From Rhynchopus euleeides (taxonomy: Eukaryota > Euglenozoa > Diplonemea > Diplonemida > Diplonemidae): a DNA stretch of 64,000 nt. Of this stretch, positions 20,698 to 31,373 are shown piece by piece. The stretch covers positions 1 to 64,000 of the forward strand of contig OY723254.1 of NCBI GenBank assembly GCA_963210315.1, written 5' to 3'. A program made the translations under genes and the position numbers. The notes under the pieces were generated by a model. It was given only the letters and a program-made list of their open reading frames with translations, was not told where the DNA came from and searched no databases. The stretch's first letter is position 1. Each line of letters begins with the position of its first letter.

Positions 20698-22038
20698 CTA
20701 GTAGTATCCGCCTTGCGCGCGGGACGAGAGTGTTTCCACAACAGAACTTGCGTCAGCAATGTCATCGTGTGGCTTTGTGGTCGATCTCTCTTGCAACGGT
20801 TGAGGCAATGACCATGCGGGCACCCGAGGGGGCTGCGCGAGCCTTGGGCAGACCCGGGGCAGAGGGATGTGGCCTTGTGCTTTTTTGCACATAGCCACAA
20901 ACGACTCGTTGATCAAACCGCGTCTTCTGAGTTTCTTCAAGAGCAATTCAGAGCTCTCGTGGTCCCCGTTGGCTGCATATACCTGCAGCATGGACCGGTT
21001 GACACGCACATCATACTCAAAACCTTCTCTAATCGCCCGCTGGTACCACACGTGAGCCAGGTCTGATGCGTAGTCATTCATGTGTGTGGCAACGCGACTG
21101 CAAGCGCTAATGATAATGGAGTATCCCTCCAGCGGCATGATGAAGTTGCAATCTGCGAATCCCGACAACGCTTCGTTGATTCCATCAAGGTCACGTGAGT
21201 GGCGGTACCGCGAGAGTGTTCCGACGAGGTGCTGAGTCCGCAACTCGCCACCATCCTCTGTCAGCGTGGCAACTACTTTTGTAATGTGACGCCGCATTGT
21301 CGCTTGAGAAACTGCTTGTTCGGCATCAACGAACCCTGTGTTGTACTGGACATCACGGTTGAGAAGCGCTGGCCATCCCCGTCTTGCTCCCAAAGCAGCT
21401 GCACAGTCGTTGGTCACGTCTGAGTCCCCCCGGCCCTGCACAGAATGTTTTTGGCTCTGAAGCAGGCGCATTGCGAACGAGTCACTTGGAGAAAAGCGAA
21501 TGAGGGTTCGCTGAGGCAAGTTGAACCGGCGGGAAATGCCCAGGGCCTTGCCAAAGTGCCCTGTCAGAGCCAGCATCCGGACGTAGGCCTGCCACACCCA
21601 GCTGTTAGGCTTGATCTGCAGTGATTGGCACGCTTCCCAAATCTCTGCAAACCCCGCTGGGTCTGGCGACGTGTCGCACATCATCCTCAGCCCGAGGGAG
21701 AACGACTTATTCAGTGGACGGATGCGCTTCTTTCGCATGTCAGCAAAGAGTGCCCTGACAAGGTGAAGCTCGGGGGCGCGGCGCATGACTTCCAAGCACG
21801 TGTCGTACACGAGTGCACTATACTCCCCATTCACAACTTCACGGGTCATCTGCTGGAATAGTGCCTGTCGTTTCGGCAGGGTCCTTTCCTGATAAGCTCG
21901 CCCGAATTTTCGCTTCACATCTTGCACCTTCGCAGCGTTTTCGAGAGGTTGGTGTGGACGCTCTGCGTATACATCGGGGGCCTTTGTGTTGGTGGTGAAC
22001 GCTGCCACAGATCTAGAGATCCATGACCGCTTCAGCAT
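20698..22038 (-). CDS. PPR-like protein, probably mitochondrial (446 aa)
   Basis: A single exon from ATG 22038. The N-terminus is basic and hydroxylated without acids (MLKRSWISRSVAAFTTN), which fits a mitochondrial presequence. The body is all-helical with repeated helix pairs like pentatricopeptide repeats, for example LVRALFADMRKKRIRPLNK, SWVWQAYVRMLALTGHFGKA and RSMLQVYAANGDHESSELLL. PPR proteins bind organellar RNA and act in processing, editing or ribosome assembly. The repeats are degenerate, and about the last 60 residues are Pro/Ser-rich. The adjacent RluA-like gene may also be mitochondrial. Confidence 0.7.
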   Translation of the reverse strand: MLKRSWISRSVAAFTTNTKAPDVYAERPHQPLENAAKVQDVKRKFGRAYQERTLPKRQALFQQMTREVVNGEYSALVYDTCLEVMRRAPELHLVRALFADMRKKRIRPLNKSFSLGLRMMCDTSPDPAGFAEIWEACQSLQIKPNSWVWQAYVRMLALTGHFGKALGISRRFNLPQRTLIRFSPSDSFAMRLLQSQKHSVQGRGDSDVTNDCAAALGARRGWPALLNRDVQYNTGFVDAEQAVSQATMRRHITKVVATLTEDGGELRTQHLVGTLSRYRHSRDLDGINEALSGFADCNFIMPLEGYSIIISACSRVATHMNDYASDLAHVWYQRAIREGFEYDVRVNRSMLQVYAANGDHESSELLLKKLRRRGLINESFVAMCKKAQGHIPLPRVCPRLAQPPRVPAWSLPQPLQERSTTKPHDDIADASSVVETLSSRAQGGYY

Positions 22039-22180
22039 CTACCTCCCTGTTGTGTGCCTGAACCGTGTGGTGGAAGGGCGTATCAGTGCATGTGAAAGTG
22101 GCATGCCAACCCAGGAGGGGCAGGGGGGTGGGGCATCCGTTCGAACAAACTTTCTTTTGTCACGGTTATGAGAATCACCT

Positions 22181-23520
22181 CTATGACAAAGCTTCCAGGT
22201 AGGGGTCCTTGTGATCAGGGTCCCACATCATGTACTGGAAGAGGCTCTTCATCGACTCCGGCGGTTCAGCAGTGATGACCTGGCGATCATTCAGACCGTC
22301 TGCCGATGGGAAGGGGAGAGACACTTGGCTGCAATGCAGCATCAGCGGGAGGCGGGTCTTCATGTTCCCCATCAATCTCCCGAGTTGTGTATACGGCAAT
22401 GCGGCGTCGCCTCCGTACCTGTGGGAGGTGTGTGGGACACATAACACGGCAGGCATGAGAGACATACGCAACGTCGCCCAGCACGGGGGCCTTGAGCGCC
22501 ACGGAGGTGGCAATTCTCAGCTGGTGTCGGATGGTGGAAATTGGGTAGAGGGAGATCCAGCACGGACCCGTCCCCGACGTCGACACAGAGCTGTACTCAA
22601 GGGTCACCTTCTGTGTCTTTGGGCTCGGGGTCATCCGAACAACGACACGATCACCTGCAGGGCTTTTGTGCAACTCTGTGTTCATTTTAACACGCCCTTG
22701 CGGCGATTGCGGTTTCCTGGTGATTGTCGCCCAGTAGCAGAATGACGGCACACGCGGCTGGACGAGGTTCTGCTTCAGGAAGCGGTAGGCTTCGGGAGAG
22801 CGAGCAATAACCAGACAGCCACTGATCTCGCTTTCCATCCGCATGACGATGCGGGGGGATTGCTCGTAAGAGTACTTCAGCCCTTCGAGGAGGTCGTGCA
22901 CTGAGAGGCCTCCTCCTTGCGCTGTGGGGGTGGCAGTTGGGGTGGCGACAGACAGCAAGGGACATACGTGTGCACGGCACTGCAGGGGGCTTGTTGATCA
23001 CGATGCATGCATCGTTCTTGAATATGACCCACGAGCGCACCAGCTTCACTTCGGCAAGTGAGAGCTTCCTCTTGGGGACCTCTTTCTTTTCCGATGCCTT
23101 CCACAGCACGTGAGAAATCATTTTTGGGACGGCAAGCGAGTCTCCTTCGTGCACGTTGTAGCCAGCAGGGGGGTTGAACGTATGCCCGAATTTAGTCGTG
23201 AGCAATACCTCCTTGTGGCTGATCATGCGGGAGACGATCTTCTCGTCGTGGCCCGTCATCTCCGCCACCATCACAGCAACCCTTTTCCCCTGGTCCCCGC
23301 TCCGCACCTCCCTCCAGAGCAGACGATCGTCGGGCATGATCCGTTGGTTTTGAAACTTCGGCGACGGTACTAAGAGATCACTCTTGTAGATTCCGACCGC
23401 GTCACATTTCTTCCGAGCCGGGGTCGGGCGGTTGGCAATACGCGCCCCACGCCATGCACCGTCAAGACTTGATGCGCTCGCATAGCGAACGCCTGTCCGG
23501 CACAGGACGTTCACATTCAT
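22181..23520 (-). CDS. RluA-family pseudouridine synthase-like protein, probably mitochondrial, catalytic Asp replaced by Glu
   Basis: Three exons: 23520-22968, 22921-22468 and 22418-22181. Introns 22922-22967 (46 bp) and 22419-22467 (49 bp) both read GTATGT...CCCACAG, and splicing keeps the frame. Motifs of the RluA fold are seen: CIVINKPPAVP (lead strand), RMESEISG in place of the usual RLDxxTSG, and TIRHQLRIAT...VLGDVAYGG. The Asp that attacks uridine is a Glu here and the Thr is Ile, so activity is doubtful. A related RluA-type protein acts as a mitochondrial large-subunit assembly factor in trypanosomes, which is a possible parallel. The frame extends to 23631, and the N-terminus (NVNVLCRTGVRYASASS) looks like a mitochondrial presequence. 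Confidence 0.82.
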
Positions 23521-23804
23521 GGCCCCCCCGCCCACCCACCCTGCAGGAGGCGAAGTGGTGACACTGGTGCGCACTGGTGAGAACCCAGGCTGGAAGTGTC
23601 TTGCCCGTCTCTGGAACGCCCAGCTCCTCACCCGCGACAGTCACAATTGTCAAGTTGGCAACTCAAAAACAGGGCATGCGCGTCTTCTGGGGGAGCGCAG
23701 ACTTTGGGGGTGCGGACAACTGCCACCGTCTTTTGGAGGCAGCCCTCCCGAGCAGCGCTGCTTGGCTTTCAACCAAGCAGGAGAAAGAGACGAACGGAGC
23801 TGGG

Positions 23805-24933
23805 CTAGTTCTGCGGGAAGTATGTCACCATGAGTCTCTCGTAGGCCTGCAGCTCGACCTCGAGGAAAACACAAAAGATGATGCGGTCAACACAGGCCGC
23901 ATTCTCGGGTTCCTCCAACCACTTGCGTGTCGTCTCGAGTGCGATATGCGAGGCGTGTATCAAAGGGAAGCCGTAGATGCCTGTGGACACGCAACAGAAG
24001 GCGATGGTACGGAAGCCGTTTCTCTTGGCCTCGTCAAGGACCGTCACGTAGCAGCTCTTCAGATCTTCGGGGGATTCCCGCATCGGCCCCACGGTGTGGA
24101 TGATGTGCTTCGCAGGCATGCGGTAGCCCAGCGTCACGACACTCTTCCCTGTCGGACATCCATCCAGACCAGCGCACTCTTCGTCCAACAGCGGCCCTGT
24201 ATGAATGTCAGTTGGAATTTCCAAGGAAAGCAAGTTCGCAGAACATCATACCGGACTGCCCGTGGATTGCACCGTCAATGCCGCCACCCCCACGCAAGGA
24301 TGAGTTTGCAGCGTTCACGGCGGCGTCGACCTCCAGTTCACAGATGTTGCCCCTCCAGAGCGACACCTTCTCATTGAGATCCTTCGAAGGCTCTGCCTTC
24401 CTCTCCAGGTCACTGGGGGTCAGACGCTCCGTTTTGCGATACCCCCACCTGTCTGTCGAACTAATCAGCAGGGGGTCCTCGGGCTGGGGCACGGCGTGTT
24501 GTGTCCAGGTCGGGATGGCGTCCAGCGTGACGTATTTGCGGTAGAAGTGTTCCCGCTTGTACGCCAGCTGCTCTTCGGGGGAAGCCTGTTAAAAAAAAGA
24601 GTGGACACGGGTCCCCGCAAGCCTCACGCTGCATACCTGCTCCAGCTCTGCAAACAAGTGGAAATCATCTGCAGCCAGCCTCGTGTCGCGGCTCTCATTG
24701 CCATAGCCGTAGCCGTAGCCAGACCTGCTCGTCGACGGAGCCGCTTGCTTGCTGAGACAGTTCAGCACAATAGCCTTCTGCCTCATCGTTGCTCCTGTCT
24801 TCCTGAAGACCTCTGAGCGGAACTCCTTCGAGCTGAGACGATTGGGGATCTCCCGAATCTTCTCCGCAAAGTCAGTCTCACCCTCACTCACGAGTGCATC
24901 AAGCACCGCATTTGGGGTCGTTTCATGTGTCAT
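23805..24933 (-). CDS. MacroD-type macrodomain protein (ADP-ribose hydrolase family)
   Basis: Three exons: 24933-24637, 24585-24252 and 24196-23805. Introns 24586-24636 (51 bp, GTATGC...AACAG) and 24197-24251 (55 bp, GTATGA...ATACAG) splice in frame. The N-terminal about 100 residues are helical and unassigned and contain a GYGYGYG run. The junction gives [16 protein letters not shown]...IPTW, as upstream of the macrodomain in MacroD proteins. The macrodomain follows: [18 protein letters not shown] (Asn, Gly-rich loop, Asp and His of the ADP-ribose site), [24 protein letters not shown] and [10 protein letters not shown]. All hallmark residues are present, so removal of mono-ADP-ribose from proteins or of O-acetyl groups from ADP-ribose is plausible. 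Confidence 0.9.
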
Positions 24934-25103
24934 TCTCCTTCCTGCTGGGCTGTGTGGTGCTGGCGGCACAGGCATGCGAGGCGGAGCACCATGCAATGCC
25001 CATGAAAGAGACGCCAAGACGACGCAACCCTGCAACCCTCTCGGATGATTTCACGATGAGGGATGTACTCATGCGCAGGGCAAAATGCAAGGCAAGAAAA
25101 ATC

Positions 25104-25697
25104 TCACACCAGATTGACAGGGACATGTCCGAGGAAAGGCTTTCCCATGTCAGTCTGAGTCTGTGTGAGAGACAGGATACTGGGGCTTTTCGATCGCGCA
25201 ACGCTAGCGGCGGACCGATCGTGGAGGACTGCGATATACCGCTGCTGCTTCCTGGTGGGGCGGTGGTGGTGTGGCACGGCAAGCTCACAGTGGTGCCCAC
25301 GTGGGTTGCGTTCTCTCTGTTCCGTTCGGGAAATGCGGCAGGCGGTGACCCCGGACAAGTGTGTGGCATACCAGTACTTCCGTAAGAAGAGGAGCAGGGC
25401 GATAATGATGAGACACTGGAGTGAGGAGAGGACAATCAGCGCAACCCACCACTTTCCTTCCCGCCACTCGGGGCAGTGTGCTGCGACCCCTCCCCGTGCC
25501 TCTCTCACGGTTGCGCCGTAAAGGAACGTATTCTCGCATGACTGCGTCTCGTCAATGAAAGACTGTGTGCAGGAGCACCAGTTCTTGCCACCGGCAGTCT
25601 CTTCGTCGAGCCTCACGACACTCAGCCCGACGCATGACTGGAGTGTGGCACGCGCGGCAGCGACGATGTCAGCACAGGCACTGCTACCCGTAGCCAT
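25104..25697 (-). CDS. Small single-pass membrane protein (about 197 aa), unknown
   Basis: The ATG at 25697 is the first in a frame that is open a little further upstream without ATG. The N-terminal half has six cysteines in a pattern suggesting an extracellular domain (CVGLSVV, NWCSCTQSF, SCENTF, HCPEW). It is followed by one transmembrane helix (WWVALIVLSSLQCLIIIALLLFL) and a basic tail. No signal peptide is seen, so either an upstream exon is missed or the helix is a signal anchor. Positions 25252-25371 (120 bp, GTATGCC...CACCAG) could be an in-frame intron. Removing it gives a tail about 40 residues shorter. Confidence 0.55.
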   Translation of the reverse strand: MATGSSACADIVAAARATLQSCVGLSVVRLDEETAGGKNWCSCTQSFIDETQSCENTFLYGATVREARGGVAAHCPEWREGKWWVALIVLSSLQCLIIIALLLFLRKYWYATHLSGVTACRISRTEQRERNPRGHHCELAVPHHHRPTRKQQRYIAVLHDRSAASVARSKSPSILSLTQTQTDMGKPFLGHVPVNLV

Positions 25698-25859
25698 GTG
25701 TATGCATGTCTGGAAAGTGTGGCGGCACAATTGTGGAAGTTGATTATCAAACAGGGCAACGGGATTGAGACACAGACCAACAACCACGACACGGCATCCT
25801 CATGTGGAAGGGGGTGGGTCGGGGGGCCTCCGCAAAGCTGTTTTCGGTGCTAGCTGTGC

Positions 25860-28799
25860 TCAGTGCGACAGCCAGTCGACTGCCCGGTTGACCACATGCT
25901 CGACTTTGCGTGGCATCATGTCAGATGCGCGGGTAAGCCACGCGGTCAGATCCTTCACGACCTTTGCATGATCCGCCACGTTCTGCCGGACCCCCTCCCG
26001 ATCCAACACGAGAACCTTTCGTGCCTCAGCAGCGCAGTGCACCCCGCCACTCCCATCCGGGGGGAGGAGGGTCTCCGGGTCCTCGCCCAGGATCCAACGT
26101 GCAGCGTATTTATCAGCCACAGCTTGCGTCGCATGAATTTCCAGCGACCGTTTGAGCTGGCGCACATCGTTGCTCTGTGCGAGCGCTGCTGCCGCCTCCA
26201 CATCCCTGCCGAGTGCGAGGAGGGCACTGCTGCGCTTTGCAGGTGGGATGTCGGAGCTTGCAACCTCCTGCAGTGCCGCACGCGCTGCTGTCACACCGTG
26301 CCCCCACTCCCGGAGCAAATGGGCAAGCCCCCCAAAGCACTGTGCCTGGCCCAGGAGCTCTGCCGCAGTGTCGCCTTGGCCGACACACAGGTCGAGAGCC
26401 GCCTGCAGGTCCCGCTCCTGCAGCTTCTGGCGCCAGTTGTGGAGTGTTGACATCCACGCTTCCTCCCCGTCAGCACGGCTCAGCGCAACACACAACGCGG
26501 CACAGGCAGCGCTTGTGGGAAGCTGTGCTGCACCCTGGAAGTCGCCAGCAAGGCACAGCAAAACTGCACGAACGTCTGGTTGGAGGGATGACGACTCACG
26601 AATGCGTCGGCGGAGATCATCAAGATGCATGTTCTCAACCCCCACGAAGTGCCCGGACATCAGCTCAAGGGTCAGGTCGTCCGAGCCATCCACCAACGAG
26701 CGGTCGCCTCCTCCACTGACACCTCGGAACCAGTCCAGGACAGACAGATGCGGTTCCGCAGGAGGAGGCTCCGTCACGGCGTCGAGCTTCCTCTTATGGC
26801 CTGCAGCCGCTGGGGGGCTCGCCGCTGCAGTGTGGAACACCTTGATCGTCTGGTCGTCAGCGGCATACACAAGCGAGTCGTTGAAGGGGGAGAACACAGC
26901 GATGCGCAGGGGAAAGTCCCAGTGGAGAACGGCGGTGGCCTGCAGGTCGCTGGGGTTCCCGTTCCACAGGAACACCTTGCCATCGGCCCCGCTGCTGCAG
27001 AGGGCGCTGGTCTTTGCCTGCCACGACACGCTGGTCACCTTCCGCTTGTGCATGTGGAGAGTGCTCTTCGACACACCCTCCTCCTGTGAGGACGCGAATA
27101 CTGTCACAGCCCCCTCACAACCGCCTGTCGCAATGAGGAGGTCACGTTCGGTGTGGACTGCGCAGCACTCGACGGCCTCTTCGTCTTGTGTAGTGTGCGC
27201 CAGTTCGAGGGCCGTGTCCCTGACGTGGAAGACGGAGACTTTGCTGCGGCGGGTGGCGACGAGCAACCGGTGGCTGCACACAGCGGTGTCGATTGTCTTG
27301 TCCTGGAGCGCCTCTTTGACGGCGTCGGTCACGTAGATCTTTGAAGTCGACTTCTCCGAGCGGTGCAAGATGACGCAAGCGGATTGGCCAACACCCAGAA
27401 TCTTCCCGTCTGGGAGCCACACCACTGCGTGCACCTGCGACCCCGTCGACACAAGCACAGATGTCACGAACTGAGACTTGTTCTTCTGAGACCTCGACAC
27501 CACCCCGATGTCCCCGTCGCGCGTGCCGAAGGCAATCTCATCCTTGTGGATCGACACCGTCGTGACAGGCGAGGATATCTTATTCCACATCTCCTTCACA
27601 GCGTGGGGCGAGCGGTCGTGGTTGCTTGGGTTCGACAGGTGACACTGCGGCAGGCTCCATACAACAATAGACTTCTCCCCGAAGACAAGCCGCCCATCAC
27701 TGAACTGCAGGCATGACGGTAGTTGTGTCACCGACGGGAGAATCTGAAGTGACTTGTGCCCTTGGATGCACCACTTTATGATACGTCGCTCCATCGAAGT
27801 CGTGAGAATGACTGGCTTCGGTCCGGCGACAAAAGACACTGTAAATATGCAGCGCGAGTGCCCGTTCAGCTGCTTCGGCGAGACGGTGCCGCGCAGGGGG
27901 GGTAGACGCTCTGCGGCCCACGACTCCAGTGCCCCCTCCATGTCCCACGCCAGTAGTGTGGACGAGCCGTTCCCTGCGGTGTAGAGCTTGTCCTGATGTC
28001 CCAGCAGGTTGCACCAGGCGACTACATTCCACACTCGGTTCTGGCCGCTGTGTGCACCGCTCGACCCTTTCTCGGCGCTCGGCACACTCAACTGGTAGGT
28101 CTGGTATGTCCATGACGAGGTGGACTCCAGCTCGGACATGCGCCACACGACGAATTTTTTGTCGAGGCCAGTCGACGCCAGATATAGCCCGTTTCTGTCG
28201 GTGGCGCGCCAGGACAAACTCTGGATCGATTTGGTGTGAGGGCCCCGCCAGTGGAACATCGTCTCCGACTTGTTGAGAATGCAGATCCCGCCGTCTTCCA
28301 GCCCGACAGCCACCCATCCTGCACGGTTTTGGCTGGAGCAGCCTGCGAGCGATGCTACGGCGCAGCTGAACGTCTTGTTGAACAATTCTTTTGCACCAGA
28401 GTTGCGCAGCTGCAGGTGGCCTTGCTTGTCGCCACAGACGATGAGGCCATCGCTGGTGGTATCGAGTGCTGTTGCTTCTGCAGCGAGTTTGAAACACTGG
28501 TGCTGGGCGATGGTGCCACGGGTGGCATCCACATTCCAGATCTTGACTGCCTTGTCAGTCCCACAGGTCACGACAACCCCGCGTCGTTCGGATCTTGTGA
28601 AGGACAGCCACTTCGCACCCGTCACACACGCCCGTCCGTCATGTGCCTTCGCAGATGTGACGTAGACGTCATCGATCACGTTGAGAATCACCACCCGTCC
28701 TTTGCTGCCGTACACGAGCAGCCCACCGCAAACACCGGTTGCGCTCGCTTGGAACCAGTTGATGTTGCCAGGAATGACATCCTGCAACACCTGGGCCAT
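25860..28799 (-). CDS. Gemin5-like double WD40 protein (about 979 aa)
   Basis: Single exon; the ATG at 28799 is preferred over the open frame to 28916 because it starts directly at the conserved N-terminus. The opening IPGNINWFQASATGV...GGLLVYGSKGRVVILNV resembles the first strands of Gemin5 (NWY...GGLFGF). About twelve WD40 blades follow, in two propellers (for example VTCGTDKAVKIWNVD, STGLDKKFVVWRM, CSSGADGKVFLWNG). Next comes an acidic linker and an all-helical C-terminal third (LCVALSRADGEEAWMS, AELLGQAQCFGGLAHLLREW), as in Gemin5's TPR-like dimerisation domain. Gemin5 recognises the cap and Sm site of snRNAs for spliceosomal snRNP assembly. That role fits a genome with spliceosomal introns but is inferred. 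Confidence 0.7.
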   Translation of the reverse strand: MAQVLQDVIPGNINWFQASATGVCGGLLVYGSKGRVVILNVIDDVYVTSAKAHDGRACVTGAKWLSFTRSERRGVVVTCGTDKAVKIWNVDATRGTIAQHQCFKLAAEATALDTTSDGLIVCGDKQGHLQLRNSGAKELFNKTFSCAVASLAGCSSQNRAGWVAVGLEDGGICILNKSETMFHWRGPHTKSIQSLSWRATDRNGLYLASTGLDKKFVVWRMSELESTSSWTYQTYQLSVPSAEKGSSGAHSGQNRVWNVVAWCNLLGHQDKLYTAGNGSSTLLAWDMEGALESWAAERLPPLRGTVSPKQLNGHSRCIFTVSFVAGPKPVILTTSMERRIIKWCIQGHKSLQILPSVTQLPSCLQFSDGRLVFGEKSIVVWSLPQCHLSNPSNHDRSPHAVKEMWNKISSPVTTVSIHKDEIAFGTRDGDIGVVSRSQKNKSQFVTSVLVSTGSQVHAVVWLPDGKILGVGQSACVILHRSEKSTSKIYVTDAVKEALQDKTIDTAVCSHRLLVATRRSKVSVFHVRDTALELAHTTQDEEAVECCAVHTERDLLIATGGCEGAVTVFASSQEEGVSKSTLHMHKRKVTSVSWQAKTSALCSSGADGKVFLWNGNPSDLQATAVLHWDFPLRIAVFSPFNDSLVYAADDQTIKVFHTAAASPPAAAGHKRKLDAVTEPPPAEPHLSVLDWFRGVSGGGDRSLVDGSDDLTLELMSGHFVGVENMHLDDLRRRIRESSSLQPDVRAVLLCLAGDFQGAAQLPTSAACAALCVALSRADGEEAWMSTLHNWRQKLQERDLQAALDLCVGQGDTAAELLGQAQCFGGLAHLLREWGHGVTAARAALQEVASSDIPPAKRSSALLALGRDVEAAAALAQSNDVRQLKRSLEIHATQAVADKYAARWILGEDPETLLPPDGSGGVHCAAEARKVLVLDREGVRQNVADHAKVVKDLTAWLTRASDMMPRKVEHVVNRAVDWLSH

Positions 28800-28891
28800 G
28801 TGTGATCCCTGCAGGTGGGAGAGGTGAACAATGCCGAGCGAATGTGCAATAGATGTGACTGCACAACAGGGCCGCTGCAGGCATGCAAGTG

Positions 28892-30718
28892 CTAATGGGT
28901 GGTGGGCCGCTTGCAAGCGAGGGAGGGCGTCTTCCGATACAGATGGATTTGGCTGTTAATTTGTTTTCCGGCGCCTGTGCAGTGGAAGGGTGTGGCACGG
29001 GCAGGACAGCGCATTACATACATCCGTGATGCGACGAACGGGGGTAATGAGGACAGACGGTCATCGTGTTGCGGCGTTTGTGTTGGTTTCGCCTGTGGGG
29101 GAAATGTATACGCATGCACAACACAGTGCAGGCCTGCATACCCGAAACTTCCACTTCACAGTCGCATGCTTGTCAAAACAAGACGACAGCCCGTCGACCT
29201 TGAACGAGATGGTCAGCTTGCTGCTCTGCTGCATGTCTTCCCCACGGTGCATCATGGGGCTGTGCAGGATATCTGGTGACAGAGGTCCATCAATGCGGTC
29301 ACCCCCGCCCCGCATGCGCGGCGATGCGTTTGAACTTGCCGGCCTGGCCGTCATGTCGTACGGACGGATGATGAACATGAATCCGTATGCCTCACCTTGG
29401 CGGAGCAGCACAGGCAGGGGCTGCAGGGGCAGGGGATGTGCAGGGCACACACACACACAGGCAGCAGTCATACCTCCTTGCCGGCGGCCACCATGTAGCA
29501 CTCGATTTTCAAAGTTGCTTCGAAGCCGCATGGGCTGGTGATGGCGGTGTTCGCAACCGACGGGATAGAGCTCAGAATACACAGCGTTTCAGGGTCATTC
29601 GCAGTCACATTCTCTAACCCGCTCGGGATGGTGGTCGGGAGGTGCACGCACAAGTCAGCGATTGTTACATTGAGGGAGAGTGGGTTGCAAACCGTCACCT
29701 GCACGCAGTTGAACCCAGGGTAGGGTTCCGTGGTGGAGACGTCGACCTTGAGGGGGCCCAGAACGGTCGCCTCACGGACGAGAACAAGAAGTGACGGCGC
29801 GCTCATGCAGGACCGCCCGCTGTATATGTCGACATTGCTCAAATCCCGCAGCACCGCGGTGTCCTCTTCAGTGGGGTGGCAGCAGAGGTTCCCCAGGGCA
29901 AGAGACACGTCGGTGTTCTCGCGCCCGGGCTGAGGGTACATCGCCCCTTCCGTCGCCTCCGCTATCATGCGCTTGAGGCTTGCCAAGCTGCCCAGCTCCA
30001 CACGCACGTGGATGAAGTCGCGCACCTGCTGGGCAGTGTTGAGCCCGCAGTCCTTCACCACAAACTCAAGCTTGTACACACTGCTCCTGCACTCCCCGCT
30101 TTTGTTGGACGGCAGTGACGCCACCTGCAGAGGGCGGGCCGTCTGCGTCGTGCGACACAGGCCGTTCGTCCCTGTTCGCAGGTCTCCTTCAGGGCTAATG
30201 TCGAAGTCATCCTTGCCGCGCAGCACAGATACGTCCCGCGACTTCGACTTCTTCGTCTCACTCAGGATGCGTTCCACCGAAGGATGCACCAAGGGGAGGA
30301 GCTGTATCTCTGCGTGTATGACAGACGTCAAGCTCTTCCAGCAGTCCAGCTGCTTCTGCTCCGACCCATACAGCCCGAAGGTGTGCCCGATGCACTCCTC
30401 GAGCTTGTCCCGCTGGGGCCGCAGGCACAGCAAGAGGGAGACGTGCTCTCCCTGCAGCACACCGCCGCGCATTTCCTCATCCCGCACACGGCTTGTCGGA
30501 GACCCGGAGGCCCCAGAGGACCCTGCTGCCCGAGGCACAGGCAAGCCAGACGCAGGGTCAGGGGTACTGGTAGGCTTGACTCCACCCGTGGGGGTACCCG
30601 GCTTGGCAGACGTTGCCTCCTGGAACTGCAGATCCACTGTCGTGCAGTCGTAAACCGCGTCGAGAATCGTCTGCAGCTCCTCATCCTCCTTCACCGGACC
30701 CCAACCACGGCCCGGCAT
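28892..30718 (-). CDS. Unknown three-exon protein with beta-sandwich-like C-terminal half
   Basis: Exons 30718-29474, 29420-29142 and 29092-28892. Introns 29421-29473 (53 bp, GTATGA...TGCAG) and 29093-29141 (49 bp, GTATGC...CCCACAG) join in frame. The N-terminal third is low-complexity (Thr/Pro/Gly). Later strands such as VYKLEFVVKDCGLNTAQQV, VQVTVCNPLSLNVTIADL and RQGEAYGFMFIIRP suggest immunoglobulin-like or adaptin-ear-like sandwiches, as in some membrane-traffic subunits (TRAPP or coat proteins). I cannot assign a family. If the second intron were retained the protein would end at 29061 instead. The gene ends about 90 bp upstream of the Gemin5-like start. Confidence 0.6.
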
Positions 30719-31373
30719 TGTGCCGCCTCACCGGTCAGGGGCACATCTCTGCGGGGGTCAGGTGTGGCTCAGGTGGCACAAAACACGCAGTGGCAGGGGA
30801 TGGGGGAGCGAACAACTGTCAACAACAGGGCAACTCGAATGCCCCCCAGCATGGGGGGTTGGGGGCGGGGGGCCAGGCCATGGGGGGCAGTTGCATCTGC
30901 GTCTTCTTCCCTCCGCCAGATCGCGCGAGCGGGCCCTCCGCCTCCCCCCTGCGTTGGGCCGTGGGGACCACATCACTCCCCCCCACCCCCACCCCCCCCC
31001 GCCACCCGCCCTTGTTGCCTGACCCTCCGCATGATGCCACCGCACCCACATCCACCGCCGCCCCTCCCCCCTCCCCCTGCGAGGGTTTCTTTTGTGGGTT
31101 TTTGTACTCTTTTTTAGGAATATTTTTTAAGAAATACCGGCACTTCTTCTTTTCTTTGTGGGGATGGGGGGGTGCGTGTGGGGGGGAGGAGTGGGGAGGG
31201 AACGTTTGTTTCTACCGACTCGTGAGACCTTGTGTGCTTGTGGCTTGGTGGGGGAGGGGGGCAGGGCTGTAAATAAGGTTTGGGGGTCAGGAGTCGGGAG
31301 TCGGGAGTCGGTTATTTACAGTCACCTAAGGTACCTGGGGTGGGGGGGTGGGGGGGGCGGGCGGTCTCAAACC
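30719..31373. other. Low-complexity intergenic region
   Basis: Rich in C and G runs, with no domain-bearing frame. At 31268-31321 a 10-bp inverted repeat (CTGTAAATAA / TTATTTACAG) encloses three copies of GAGTCGG. A similar triple GAGTCGG followed by TTATTTACA is at about 32545-32575. Confidence 0.5.
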
